DNA of 64,000 nt from RHLJ01 sp965601955 (GCA_965601955.1 OZ271855.1:930001-994000); one strand, 5' to 3'; numbered from the stretch's first letter, positions 19,301-26,876 are shown. The notes: a model not told the origin generated them from the letters alone. Made by a program: numbers and translations.

Positions 19301-19892
19301 GTTCGATGAGTAAATCATCAACCCGCTGTAAATCCTTCCTGGTTTCGTCGAGCTTTCTAAGCGTTTTCTTTCGCTGGTCTTTATAGCGCGTTACTCCAGC
19401 TGCTTCCTCGAACAATCGACGGCGATCGTTGTTCTTATCGTTCAGAATCTCTTCTACCATCTTAAGCTCAATTACCGAGTAGGCATCTGAACCCATTCCG
19501 GTATCCATAAAGAGTTCCATGATATCTTTGAGTCGGCAGGAGGTGCCGTTGATGAGGTACTCAGAGTCACCAGATCGGAACAAGCGCCGGGTGATAGTTA
19601 CTTCGCTATATTCGATAGGAAGGATGCCTTTATCATTCACAAAGGTGAGGGACACTTCGGCCATCCCCAGGGCTTTCTTCTTGGCAGTACCATTAAAAAT
19701 GACATTACTCATAGCGGAGGAGCGGAGTAAAGAAGGCCGCTGCTCCCCAAGTACCCAGCGGAGTGCATCTACAATATTTGATTTCCCGCATCCATTTGGG
19801 CCAACAATAGAGGTAATCCCGCTATCGAAGCTCACTTTTGTTTTGTGAGCAAAGCTTTTAAATCCCTGTAAATTTAGTTCGGATATATACAC
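16365..19892 (-). CDS. smc: Chromosome segregation protein SMC
   Basis: The product has 1175 residues, full length for bacterial SMC. Walker A reads GPNGCGKS (31-38). Two long coiled-coil arms flank a hinge at about 505-650. The C-terminal head has the signature LSGGEKTLTAIALLFAI and Walker B CVLDEVDAPLDD. SMC organises the chromosome and needs ScpA and ScpB, which are not in this window. It is the last gene of the minus-strand block and lies 105 bases after frr across three hairpins. Confidence 0.97.
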   Translation of the reverse strand: MYISELNLQGFKSFAHKTKVSFDSGITSIVGPNGCGKSNIVDALRWVLGEQRPSLLRSSAMSNVIFNGTAKKKALGMAEVSLTFVNDKGILPIEYSEVTITRRLFRSGDSEYLINGTSCRLKDIMELFMDTGMGSDAYSVIELKMVEEILNDKNNDRRRLFEEAAGVTRYKDQRKKTLRKLDETRKDLQRVDDLLIELRKKARSLEIQAEKAEKAKKYKDELEVLDKALTLHDFNKIQEELVPLQERISNAEKEKKEISKTAEELESSDEKARSQLIEKERQQADAQRQVSQLYNAIRDADTNIRITREKIENEKKVITEYGKDIEQGEVDLKELMDLLANSRTKLESFDEDLDKSEKVLQESKSQYSSIQQQYNRERHELYELEVQLSATNNELNQLQTKQIKIESRLENTEGDLERINDEIVDLNDEIDNLNTEQSQIESKLEKLVEERDEQEKELETAREKRESFATKQNEIKDELRSLHSEHSSLLNEVRLLNDLANSNDAFPNSVRYLLDNHRFDFKDMQTVADVFDTDEKHAVALESVLGGSLNFVILPTLEEAKRAANILKEAKKGKATFIPLDKLSAKYEVKDGSLFDHVKAKPQYSALKQLLLGNVLVFDTVEEAYKGLKGSGAIGVTYDGEVITKTRFFKSGSKNKNTGVRVGLKDRIERLEKEKTTSLKEIDKLTEYLNQIVEKYNKLDIGLLSAGLKEKEQEVRRIEQQQHSLSSKVQVYQKNITELVNRKDYLKSSEGTAQEELDSILPKQKELQKKMEELEGIQSEKKELLSSLEENRSIAQSRYNDAQLKHQDLKNKVDNHERDVKRAETGIQSVQSRIENRTKLTEQSKKNIEEFSIYVTELEKQLSSNKALKVDADQALEKAEESAATQRGSINEIEKNLREVRRQKEVNMELVHHLSMAKEKMEMQVQGLSDHIWETYGILMKQIKGAEMPEDKTPDEVKQRIGWLRQKLNSIGEVNPLAIEEYKEEKERLDFYEEQIEDLDKAEKQLLETIEEINTTATERFNETFEEIRTNFQKVFKTLFNEDDYCDLLIEEGVDDPLEARIEIKAQPKGKRPSGISQLSGGEKTLTAIALLFAIYLVKPSPFCVLDEVDAPLDDANIERFAKMIKNFSEETQFIIITHNKKTMSKAEMMYGVTMPETGVSRLVGVRMDDIGDAA

Positions 19893-19915
19893 GTATTAAC
19901 TATCAAAATTTGCGG

Positions 19916-19989
19916 GGCACCAAGCGGAGCTAGTGCCAAAGCAATCTCAGCCTGATCATCGAGATTGCTTCTCCCGACGGTAGTCGGGA
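19916..19989. repeat. Three consecutive hairpins between frr and smc
   Basis: Three inverted repeats sit in 74 bases. GGCAC (19916-19920) pairs with GTGCC (19933-19937), with an inner AGC/GCT. GCAATCTC (19941-19948) pairs with GAGATTGC (19961-19968). TCCCGAC (19972-19978) pairs with GTCGGGA (19983-19989). There is no T-run, so the set looks like a REP-type palindrome cluster or a transcript-processing region rather than a simple terminator. Confidence 0.65.
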
Positions 19990-19997
19990 TCGCAAAA

Positions 19998-20567
19998 TTA
20001 AACCGTCATGATTTCTGATTCTTTATGACTCAATAATTCATCCACCGTTTTGGTGTGGTTGTTGGTCACATTCTGTACGTTGTCTTCTGCTTCAAACCTG
20101 GAGTCTTCCGGGAGGGAGTCTGAATCCACTTTCTTTTTGATGGCATCATTAGCTTCACGCCTTGAATTCCGGATACTGATACGAGCCTGTTCAGCTTTAT
20201 CCCGGGCAACTTTTACGAGTTCTTTACGGCGTTCTTCCGTTAAAATAGGAAGTGGGATACGGATGAAATCGCCATCGTTCATTGGGTTTAGTCCAAGCCC
20301 TGCCGCCATGATGGCTTTTTCGATATCCGGAAGTGTGGACTTATCGTAAGGCGTAACAATCAACATCCTTGGCTCAGGAACACTAATATTCCCTAATTGT
20401 TGCAGGGGTGTCTGAGCTCCATAATATTCAACCTTAACTCCTGAAATTAGAGCGGGACTGGCTTTTCCTGTTCGGATGTGTGAAAACTCACCTTTAAGAT
20501 ATTGGATGGAGTCATCCATTTTAATATCCGCTTCGTCAATGATTTCTTGTAGTTCTTCGGGAATCAT
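19998..20567 (-). CDS. frr: Ribosome recycling factor
   Basis: The product has 189 residues, the normal length. The family pattern HIRTGKASPALI is near the N-terminus, with VPEPRMLIVTPYDKS in the middle and a basic R-K-E-L-V-K-V-A segment later. RRF with EF-G splits post-termination ribosomes. In most bacteria frr directly follows pyrH; here a gene on the opposite strand separates them by about 1.7 kb. Confidence 0.97.
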   Translation of the reverse strand: MIPEELQEIIDEADIKMDDSIQYLKGEFSHIRTGKASPALISGVKVEYYGAQTPLQQLGNISVPEPRMLIVTPYDKSTLPDIEKAIMAAGLGLNPMNDGDFIRIPLPILTEERRKELVKVARDKAEQARISIRNSRREANDAIKKKVDSDSLPEDSRFEAEDNVQNVTNNHTKTVDELLSHKESEIMTV

Positions 20568-20632
20568 ATGTGCTGAATTAAATTAAGTCTTTTTCTACCC
20601 TGGATTTCAACTTCGTGAAGTTAATAAAAGTG

Positions 20633-20655
20633 AGGTTTAAAATTAATTTAAACCT
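20633..20655. repeat. Perfect 9-bp inverted repeat upstream of frr
   Basis: AGGTTTAAA (20633-20641) and TTTAAACCT (20647-20655) are perfect complements around a 5-base centre. The A+T-rich symmetric form could be an operator or a weak hairpin. It lies about 66 bases upstream of the frr start on the minus strand. Confidence 0.5.
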
Positions 20656-20702
20656 TGCACAAACATTATTAATCACATCAGTGTCTAATCAGGCAATGAG
20701 AC

Positions 20703-20729
20703 ATAGCATATGCTTGGTCATTATGCTAT
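20703..20729 (+). repeat. Perfect 8-bp inverted repeat before a terminator hairpin
   Basis: ATAGCATA (20703-20710) pairs with TATGCTAT (20722-20729) around an 11-base loop. It lies directly upstream of a rho-independent terminator, so the two could form the body and end of a small RNA or leader. Confidence 0.5.
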
Positions 20730-20740
20730 AGGATGAGGAA

Positions 20741-20768
20741 AACCTTACCCGGGAGGGTAGGGTTTTTT
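20741..20768 (+). terminator. Rho-independent terminator upstream of the HEPN-like gene
   Basis: AACCTTACCC (20741-20750) pairs with GGGTAGGGTT (20755-20764), a ten-base-pair stem with one G-T pair and a GGGA loop, followed by a T-run. No plus-strand gene precedes it, since frr lies on the other strand. It must therefore end an unannotated short transcript or attenuate the HEPN-like mRNA. Confidence 0.7.
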
Positions 20769-20900
20769 AGGTTTGATAAAATTTAAAATGCACAGTTCAA
20801 TCACAAAGTGAGTAGCTAATTGCTCAAGTAATTCATAGCGCGTATAAATGGCTAATCTAATAGTGATTGATTTTTCTAAAGTTAATTTTAACCTTCAAAT

Positions 20901-22265
20901 ATGGGGATGATCTCAGAAGACATAATTGAAGACTTTTTTAGTAATAGGATGAGTATTTATTGTCCAAATATTACACTAAAGCAGAAAGTTGAAGAGGAAG
21001 GCCGAATAATCTATAAAGGAAAGGGGGTAATACGAAAAGCTCAAAAGGGTCAATTTGATTTAGACTTCTTTCCACGACAGAATTATCAATTACATGACGA
21101 TTATTTAAAAAGAAGAGGTTCATCTGTAATAGGTAGATTGATTCCAGATAGTTTTTACTTCGAACTTGAGGGATTGGATATTCATGGTCAAAAATGGTTT
21201 TCACCAAAAGTTGATATCAAGTTTCATCAAAGTAAGGATTCGATTATAACAGCAAAATTCAAGGAATTATACTTTGAAAAAGAAGAAAATGAGCTACTAG
21301 AATCTTTTCAGATATATTTTGACGAGGAAATCAGGATTCCTCAGAATAGTCGCGTATTTGAGGAATTAAAAAAGAATGAGAAAAGTATAAGTTTAGGAAC
21401 AAAATATGAGGTCACAGAGTTTGAAACCGATGATTTTAATGTCGAAATAGTCCATAAAAAAGATACGCCATACATTTATGTCTACCCGAAAGAAAATAAA
21501 GGCCTAGACACTTCATTGCCAGAGAAAGTTATTGACACATTAAGGTTTCTTACTGGGCAATTAAATTATAAAAGGCTTCTATTGAAGGAAAAAGGAAATG
21601 GGCAATCGGGTGTATTTATTTCTGAAAGACATGATAACTATTATAAACCAATAGTAAAGGCCCCTATCAATATATATAATGGAGGTACTTGGTATTCTGA
21701 TCTCCCAGTTTTATTTACTAAATATTTGAATTTTTTGGTCGAGAAATCTCAAAGCAAAATGTCCAAAATACTAGATAGGTGTATAAGAGGATCTGTTGGT
21801 AATATTTATACATATGCAATTACGATCTCATTCGGCGTAGAAGAAATTATAAAGACCTATTTTTTAGAGTTTATAGATGTGGTTGAGAAGGAGAAAATAG
21901 AAAAAGCAATTCACGAAATAGAAGGAAGTAATATTGATGAAGACCTGAAGAATAGGATAGTTGAATCGATTAGGCAGTTCAAAAAACCTAGAGTTATTGA
22001 TGCTTTGTATCAGATTGAAGAGAGCTCTTCCGTTAATAAAGGTGAAATAAAAAAATGGAAAGAACTCAGGGGTAGAGTTGCTCACCCTGGGAAAAAAGAA
22101 TATGAAGGGAATGAATTGATAGAATTAATTGAACCTTCATTAACTTTGTTTTATTCGTTGATTTTCATTCTTATAGGGTATAAAGGGAAGAGGACTAATT
22201 ACTTCCAAAAATGGAAACTGGAGGATTTTGATTTTGATGACCAGCTCACTCCCAGACCACAGTAG
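20901..22265 (+). CDS. Orphan protein with C-terminal HEPN-like domain (ApeA-like candidate)
   Basis: The product has 454 residues. Residues 1-250 are beta-rich with no family I can name. Residues about 270-430 are helical and carry ELRGRVAHP, where Arg390 and His395 give the R-x4-H pattern of HEPN ribonuclease domains, followed by a hydrophobic helix (F-Y-S-L-I-F-I-L-I). Many phage-defence and toxin proteins, including ApeA-type proteins, use this module. There is no signal peptide. The gene is visibly A+T-rich (18 G+C in the 60 bases from 21061). It sits opposite in strand between frr and pyrH, and its last seven codons overlap the end of pyrH. The first ATG was chosen; a second lies two codons on. 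The defence role is inference. Confidence 0.65.
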   Translation: MGMISEDIIEDFFSNRMSIYCPNITLKQKVEEEGRIIYKGKGVIRKAQKGQFDLDFFPRQNYQLHDDYLKRRGSSVIGRLIPDSFYFELEGLDIHGQKWFSPKVDIKFHQSKDSIITAKFKELYFEKEENELLESFQIYFDEEIRIPQNSRVFEELKKNEKSISLGTKYEVTEFETDDFNVEIVHKKDTPYIYVYPKENKGLDTSLPEKVIDTLRFLTGQLNYKRLLLKEKGNGQSGVFISERHDNYYKPIVKAPINIYNGGTWYSDLPVLFTKYLNFLVEKSQSKMSKILDRCIRGSVGNIYTYAITISFGVEEIIKTYFLEFIDVVEKEKIEKAIHEIEGSNIDEDLKNRIVESIRQFKKPRVIDALYQIEESSSVNKGEIKKWKELRGRVAHPGKKEYEGNELIELIEPSLTLFYSLIFILIGYKGKRTNYFQKWKLEDFDFDDQLTPRPQ

Positions 22266-22965
22266 TACCCAAATCCTCGCCATCGCAAACGATCTTCTTA
22301 AAATTGCCGGGCTTGTTCATATTGAACACAATGATGGGCGTAGAATTTTCGCGGCAGAGGGTGAAGGCAGTTAGGTCCATCACAGAAAGGCGTCTTTTCA
22401 GGACTTCATCGCCAGTGATGACATCGAATTTTTGAGCATCAGGATTTGTCTCCGGGTCAGCATCGAAAATGCCATCTACACGTGTTCCTTTTAGAATTAC
22501 ATCCGCTTCTACTTCAATAGCACGAAGTGCACCGGCTGTATCGGTAGTGAAATAAGGGTTCCCGGTTCCGGCTCCAAAGATAACTACGCGGCCTTTTTCC
22601 AGGTGGCGTACTGCTCTTCGTCGAATAAATGGCTCAGCAATAGCCTCCATGCGAATGGCACTAAGCAACCGGGTTTTTACTTCCTGTCTTTCGAGTGCAT
22701 CCTGAAGAGCCATGCTGTTTATCATAGTGGCCAGCATGCCCATATAATCTCCCTGCACACGGTCCATGCCTTCTGTTGCACCTTTTACACCACGGAAGAT
22801 ATTTCCTCCTCCAATCACAATGGATACTTCCACCCCTTCTTCCTGAACTGCTTTGATTTCGGAAGCGTATTGGGTGAGGATATTACCATCAATTCCGTGT
22901 CCCTGTTCTCCAAGGAGCGCTTCTCCACTTAGTTTTAGAAGGATGCGTTTGTACTTGTTTGCCAC
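22246..22965 (-). CDS. pyrH: UMP kinase PyrH
   Basis: PyrH phosphorylates UMP to UDP in pyrimidine synthesis. The 239-residue amino-acid-kinase-fold protein has K-L-S-G-E-A-L near the N-terminus, the glycine-rich VIGGGNIFRG, and the C-terminal ML-T-A-F-T-L pattern. Its 3' end overlaps the convergent HEPN-like gene by 20 bases. A terminator separates it from tsf upstream, so it may have its own promoter. Confidence 0.96.
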   Translation of the reverse strand: MANKYKRILLKLSGEALLGEQGHGIDGNILTQYASEIKAVQEEGVEVSIVIGGGNIFRGVKGATEGMDRVQGDYMGMLATMINSMALQDALERQEVKTRLLSAIRMEAIAEPFIRRRAVRHLEKGRVVIFGAGTGNPYFTTDTAGALRAIEVEADVILKGTRVDGIFDADPETNPDAQKFDVITGDEVLKRRLSVMDLTAFTLCRENSTPIIVFNMNKPGNFKKIVCDGEDLGTTVVWE

Positions 22966-23009
22966 TGGATGTAAGTGTCTATTTAGTTAGGATTCAAAAA
23001 GTAAAGACC

Positions 23010-23042
23010 AAAAAAAAGGCTGTCCCGAAAATCGAAACAGCC
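23010..23042 (-). terminator. Terminator after tsf
   Basis: On the minus strand GGCTGTTTCG pairs with CGGGACAGCC (plus coordinates 23033-23042 and 23018-23027) with two G-U pairs, followed by a T-run of seven or more. It ends the rpsB-tsf transcript before pyrH. Confidence 0.85.
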
Positions 23043-23061
23043 AAAGGTATAAAAATTTGGG

Positions 23062-23895
23062 TTAAGCGTCTTCCCCTAATTGGATTCGGTGGAAGGCTTT
23101 TGCCAAAGGAGCACCGTTTTGCTCTAAATATTGCTTAACAGAAACTCCGTTATCCTTAACGAATTTTTGGTTCAACAGAACACGCTCTTCGTAGAATCTT
23201 CTAAGCTTGCCCTGAGCCGCTTTTTCAGCGATTTCAGCAGGCTTGCCTTCGTTGATTAATTGCTCTTTAGCAATCTCAAGCTCTTTTTCTACTACAGAAG
23301 CGTCAACCTGGTCCTGAGTAACAGCGATTGGCTTCATAGCCGCAACTTGCATAGCTACATCTTTACCAATCTCGTCATTGCTCATTTCGCCATCAAACTC
23401 TACAAGTACACCAAGCTGGTTGCCCGGGTGGATGTAAGAAACAAGAGAACCGTCAGTTTTAACGAGTACAACCGTACTGATCTGAATTTTTTCACCAATT
23501 TTTCCGGTCATATCCTGGAGGTGGTCTCCAATAGTAGAACCATTTACTTCAAATGCATACAAGTCATCAATATTGTCGATGTCGTTGTCATAAGCTGCAT
23601 TTAAGAAAGTATCAGCCTGAGCCTGGAAATCTTCGTTTCGAGCTACGAAGTCAGTTTCGCAATTAATTTCTATAGCAGCAGCTTTCTTGGCATCTTCACT
23701 GATACGGGTGATGATCAACCCTTCTTTTGCTTCTCTATCAGCGCGCTTGTCAGCAACTTTCTGTCCCTTTTTTCTAAGGATTTCAACAGCTTTATCGAAA
23801 TCGCCATCAGCTTCGGCAAGGGCTTTTTTACAGTCCATCATACCGGCGCCGGTCATGTCTCTTAATTTTTTTACGTCAGCAGCAGAAATGCTCAT
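23062..23895 (-). CDS. tsf: Translation elongation factor Ts
   Basis: EF-Ts exchanges GDP for GTP on EF-Tu. The 277-residue protein has the N-terminal UBA-like domain with MTGAGMMDCKKAL, the E-I-N-C-E-T-D-F-V-A-R-N core motif, and a normal C-terminal dimerisation region. It follows rpsB by 27 bases in the usual rpsB-tsf operon and is followed by a strong terminator. Confidence 0.97.
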   Translation of the reverse strand: MSISAADVKKLRDMTGAGMMDCKKALAEADGDFDKAVEILRKKGQKVADKRADREAKEGLIITRISEDAKKAAAIEINCETDFVARNEDFQAQADTFLNAAYDNDIDNIDDLYAFEVNGSTIGDHLQDMTGKIGEKIQISTVVLVKTDGSLVSYIHPGNQLGVLVEFDGEMSNDEIGKDVAMQVAAMKPIAVTQDQVDASVVEKELEIAKEQLINEGKPAEIAEKAAQGKLRRFYEERVLLNQKFVKDNGVSVKQYLEQNGAPLAKAFHRIQLGEDA

Positions 23896-23922
23896 TGTCT
23901 TAAAAGTATTTGGGATTAATTG

Positions 23923-24798
23923 TTATTCTTCTTCATCGGCAGCAACTTCTTCCTTTTCAGCGGCTACTTCATCTTGTGCCTCGAGGGTAGGTTCAGCTGT
24001 TTTTCTTTTTCTTCTTGAACGAAGCTTGGTTTTAACTTCCACTTCTTCTTCCTGAGCTTCTTTGGCTTCCATAGCTGCCTGCTCAAGTAATTCTTCTTCG
24101 TTGTGAGCTTCGCGTTCTGCAGCTCCTTCAATAATAGCGTCAGCAACCTGAGAACTAATCAATTGGATAGTTCGGGCAGAGTCATCATTACAAGGGATGA
24201 TGAAATCTGGCACATCAGGATCACTGTTGGTATCAACCATAGCAATAATTGGGATATGAAGTTTAATCGCTTCACTTACTGCAAGGTGCTCTTTGATGAT
24301 ATCCACTACAAAGATGGCGCCAGGAAGTCGACTCATATTTGCAATACCACCAAGGGTATCTTCCAGTTTTTGCTGCTCACGAGAAAGCATCAAGCCTTCT
24401 TTCTTGGTAAGCTCGTTGATAGTACCATCTGTTTTCATGCGCTCAATCTCTTCCATACGAGAGATACTCTTACGAACGGTAGAAAAGTTGGTAAGCATAC
24501 CACCTAACCATCGGTGAGTAACGTAAGGCATACCCGCTCTGATAGCTTCTGTCTTGATGATGTCGGTAGACTGCTTTTTCGTACCAACAAAAAGGATGGT
24601 TTTACCAGCTCTGGAAAGTTTTTGAACTTCGTCGAGCGCTTCTTGTAAATAGTTTTGGGTTTTCTTCAGGTCAATGATGTGAATCCCGTTGCGTTGCATG
24701 AAGATGAAATCTTTCATTTTTGGATTCCATCGACGGGTTAAGTGACCGAAATGTGCACCTGATTTTAACAGGTCTTCAATAGATGCTGCTTTAGGCAT
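23923..24798 (-). CDS. rpsB: 30S ribosomal protein S2 with charged C-terminal extension
   Basis: The product has 291 residues. The S2 core has the N-terminal HFGHLTRRWNPKM motif, F-V-G-T-K-K-Q and the IPIIAMVDTNSDP segment. After about residue 230 there is a long charged tail rich in Glu, Lys and Ala, absent from short S2 proteins such as the E. coli form. Such tails occur in Bacteroidota-related lineages. It is co-transcribed with tsf. Confidence 0.97.
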   Translation of the reverse strand: MPKAASIEDLLKSGAHFGHLTRRWNPKMKDFIFMQRNGIHIIDLKKTQNYLQEALDEVQKLSRAGKTILFVGTKKQSTDIIKTEAIRAGMPYVTHRWLGGMLTNFSTVRKSISRMEEIERMKTDGTINELTKKEGLMLSREQQKLEDTLGGIANMSRLPGAIFVVDIIKEHLAVSEAIKLHIPIIAMVDTNSDPDVPDFIIPCNDDSARTIQLISSQVADAIIEGAAEREAHNEEELLEQAAMEAKEAQEEEVEVKTKLRSRRKRKTAEPTLEAQDEVAAEKEEVAADEEE

Positions 24799-24840
24799 TG
24801 TAGTATTTATGTTAGGTTAATCCTCTGTGCAGGTCAACCT

Positions 24841-24877
24841 CAAAAACCAATCCCGATAAATATCGGGACACCTGGTT
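24841..24877 (-). terminator. Terminator between rpsI and rpsB built on a TCCCGATA palindrome
   Basis: TCCCGATA (24851-24858) and TATCGGGA (24861-24868) form a perfect stem, extended by AACCA (24845-24849) with TGGTT (24873-24877). Read on the minus strand it ends in TTTTT. It probably ends the rplM-rpsI transcript. Confidence 0.65.
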
Positions 24878-24925
24878 ATGAGTCGCCACACATGTGTGTT
24901 AAAAAATCGTTGCGCGTATGTAAAA

Positions 24926-25312
24926 TTAACGCTTAGAGAACTGGAATCTCTTTCGTGCCTTAGGCTGACCGTATTTTTTACGTTCTACCATTCTGGAATC
25001 ACGAGTAAGAAGACCATGCTCTTTCAAAATAGAATGAAGTTCGTTGTTCTCTCCATCCAAAGCGCGAGCAAGAGCGTGAGAAATTGCTCCGGCCTGTCCT
25101 GCTTTTCCACCACCACGTACGGTTACTTTGATGTCGTAAGTACCTTCGGTTTCAGTTACATGCATTGGTAACAATGCGATGTTTCGGATGGATTTAACAG
25201 GAAGATATTCTTCAATAGGAGTTTTGTTTACAAGGAACTCACCTTTACCAGGCTTGATGTACAAGCGAGCTGTTGAGGTCTTTCTTCTTCCGACGTAATT
25301 AGCTTGTGCCAT
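24926..25312 (-). CDS. rpsI: 30S ribosomal protein S9
   Basis: The product has 128 residues, the normal length. It shows Y-V-G-R-R-K-T-S-T-A-R at the N-terminus, V-R-G-G-G-K-A-G-Q in the middle, and the basic C-terminus K-A-R-K-R-F-Q-F-S-K-R that reaches the P-site tRNA. It follows rplM by 13 bases in the universal L13-S9 operon. Confidence 0.98.
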   Translation of the reverse strand: MAQANYVGRRKTSTARLYIKPGKGEFLVNKTPIEEYLPVKSIRNIALLPMHVTETEGTYDIKVTVRGGGKAGQAGAISHALARALDGENNELHSILKEHGLLTRDSRMVERKKYGQPKARKRFQFSKR

Positions 25313-25325
25313 TATATAAAATCGA

Positions 25326-25769
25326 TTAAATCTCGATGGTTACAGGGTTCTGAGCTGTTTGATCATGAACTGGACCAGCATACACTCTTAGGTTAGTAAG
25401 AAGTTTGCGTCCAAGACGATTTTTAGGAAGCATTCCTTTAACAGCTTTAGTAACTAATGATGTTGGGTCTTTTGCCAACATATCTTCTGCGCTGGTGAAG
25501 CGCTCGCCACCTGGATAAAAGGTGTGACGGAAATACATTTTGTCCGTCATCTTTTTTCCAGTCAATTTTACTTTCTCCGCATTAATAACAATTACATTAT
25601 CACCGGTATCCATGTGTGGAGTGAAAGTGGGCTTATTTTTGCCTCTCAAGATAGATGCTACAACAGTACTCAAACGACCGAGAGGTATATCTTCTGCGTC
25701 AACCAACACCCAGTTCTTCTGGATATCGCTCGGCTTTGCTGAGTATGTTTTAAAACTTAAAGTATCCAC
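25326..25769 (-). CDS. rplM: 50S ribosomal protein L13
   Basis: The product has 147 residues. It has the family patterns W-V-L-V-D-A-E-D-I-P-L-G-R-L-S, N-A-E-K-V-K-L-T-G-K-K, Y-F-R-H-T-F-Y-P-G-G and K-G-M-L-P-K-N-R-L-G-R. It is first in the rplM-rpsI operon, with a promoter-like sequence just upstream. Confidence 0.98.
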   Translation of the reverse strand: MDTLSFKTYSAKPSDIQKNWVLVDAEDIPLGRLSTVVASILRGKNKPTFTPHMDTGDNVIVINAEKVKLTGKKMTDKMYFRHTFYPGGERFTSAEDMLAKDPTSLVTKAVKGMLPKNRLGRKLLTNLRVYAGPVHDQTAQNPVTIEI

Positions 25770-25807
25770 GATTAAATTCGTTTATTTGCTTTTTGGGAAA
25801 GACACAT

Positions 25808-25836
25808 AAATTACGGTAAATAATCGAGGTTATCAA
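25808..25836 (-). promoter_or_regulatory. Sigma-70-like promoter for rplM-rpsI
   Basis: Read on the minus strand, TTGATA (25831-25836) and TAATTT (25808-25813) are separated by exactly 17 bases. The start codon of rplM is about 40 bases downstream. The spacing and boxes fit a strong housekeeping promoter. Confidence 0.55.
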
Positions 25837-25925
25837 CATCCAGAATAAAAAAAGAATTCAATCCAAGCGGTGAAGAGTAACTGGTAATTGATGGGCGAAT
25901 TCGGGTTAGTTTTCTTCCAAAAAAC

Positions 25926-26876
25926 CTAAAAATCGTATTCATATAAACCTGTTGAAGTACTGGCATAAAGCCTGTTATCAATTAGCTCCAGATCATACAC
26001 CTGCCAATCAAAATTAGTAGCAGATAATGAAGTCCAGGATCCACCCTCAGTATCAGAATAGAAAACACCTCCGCCAAGGATAGAAATATAAATCCGATCG
26101 TTTGAATCGAACAGCACATCCGTAATCTCATTAACGATTAGTGGTTCGGGATAGCTTCCGATCCAGCTTTCACCACCATCATCTGAGATTAGTAGTCTTT
26201 GGCGTTTGGTTGCTGCAAAAAGCTTACCTGATTCATTCGCATGAATATCATTGATTGTCGTTGTTGGTAACCCTGTAGCCGAAAAAGAAGGTGTTTCTTG
26301 ATTCAGGTCAGCGATCTGTATGGAAAACCCAACTTTTACAAAAAGTTGATCTCCAACAATTGAAATTACTCGTGAATCGGTTTCTTCAGATAATAGCTGA
26401 ACACTTACCTCACCTACCGTAGAGGTAACATTTTCAATCAGGTATATTCCTTTTTGTAGATCCGAAAAGATGAACCGGTTATCACTATAAGCGAAGGATG
26501 CAATTCTGAAGTTGTCAACCGGAACGGTTGAAAAACTGTTACCCGCATCTACTGAAAAAAGAATGGATGAATCCTGAACAGAAATCAACGTATTTGATTC
26601 GGGTTCAAAACTAAGTCCGGTCCGGTTTATAGTTTCGGGGATAATTTCGAAAGACCCGTTACCCTCATCTCTAAAAAGCTCCAGACCTGAAAACGCAAAT
26701 CGATTATCGTTTTCATCTTCAAAATACCGCAATAAAAGGGTGTCCTGGAACGCAACCACTTTCCATGTTCCTTCATCGTCTAATTCATCTGAAGGATCGG
26801 TTGGTGAACTGCTATTTCCATTGCAGGCAAAAAAGAAAAGGGCGCAACCTAGTAAAATAAAGGAAGAGATTCTCAT
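25926..26876 (-). CDS. Lipoprotein with Asp-box beta-propeller repeats
   Basis: The product has 316 residues. The signal sequence ends in the lipobox FFAC with Cys18 as the lipidated residue, followed by a Ser/Asp-rich linker. The body contains repeated Asp-box patterns such as S-D-D-G-G-E-S-W and S-V-D-A-G-N-S-F, which build BNR/YCF48-like propellers. It is probably anchored to the outer membrane as a binding or assembly protein. There is no clear enzymatic motif. Confidence 0.75.
   Translation of the reverse strand: MRISSFILLGCALFFFACNGNSSSPTDPSDELDDEGTWKVVAFQDTLLLRYFEDENDNRFAFSGLELFRDEGNGSFEIIPETINRTGLSFEPESNTLISVQDSSILFSVDAGNSFSTVPVDNFRIASFAYSDNRFIFSDLQKGIYLIENVTSTVGEVSVQLLSEETDSRVISIVGDQLFVKVGFSIQIADLNQETPSFSATGLPTTTINDIHANESGKLFAATKRQRLLISDDGGESWIGSYPEPLIVNEITDVLFDSNDRIYISILGGGVFYSDTEGGSWTSLSATNFDWQVYDLELIDNRLYASTSTGLYEYDF

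Larger units (their letters stand above)
20568..20900. other. Hairpin-rich intergenic region between frr and the HEPN-like gene
   Basis: These 333 bases separate divergently transcribed genes and contain no gene I can support. They are A+T-rich and hold three inverted repeats described separately, plus the small palindrome AACTTCGTGAAGTT (20609-20622). Promoters for both frr and the HEPN-like gene must lie here unless frr depends on distant transcription. Confidence 0.6.
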
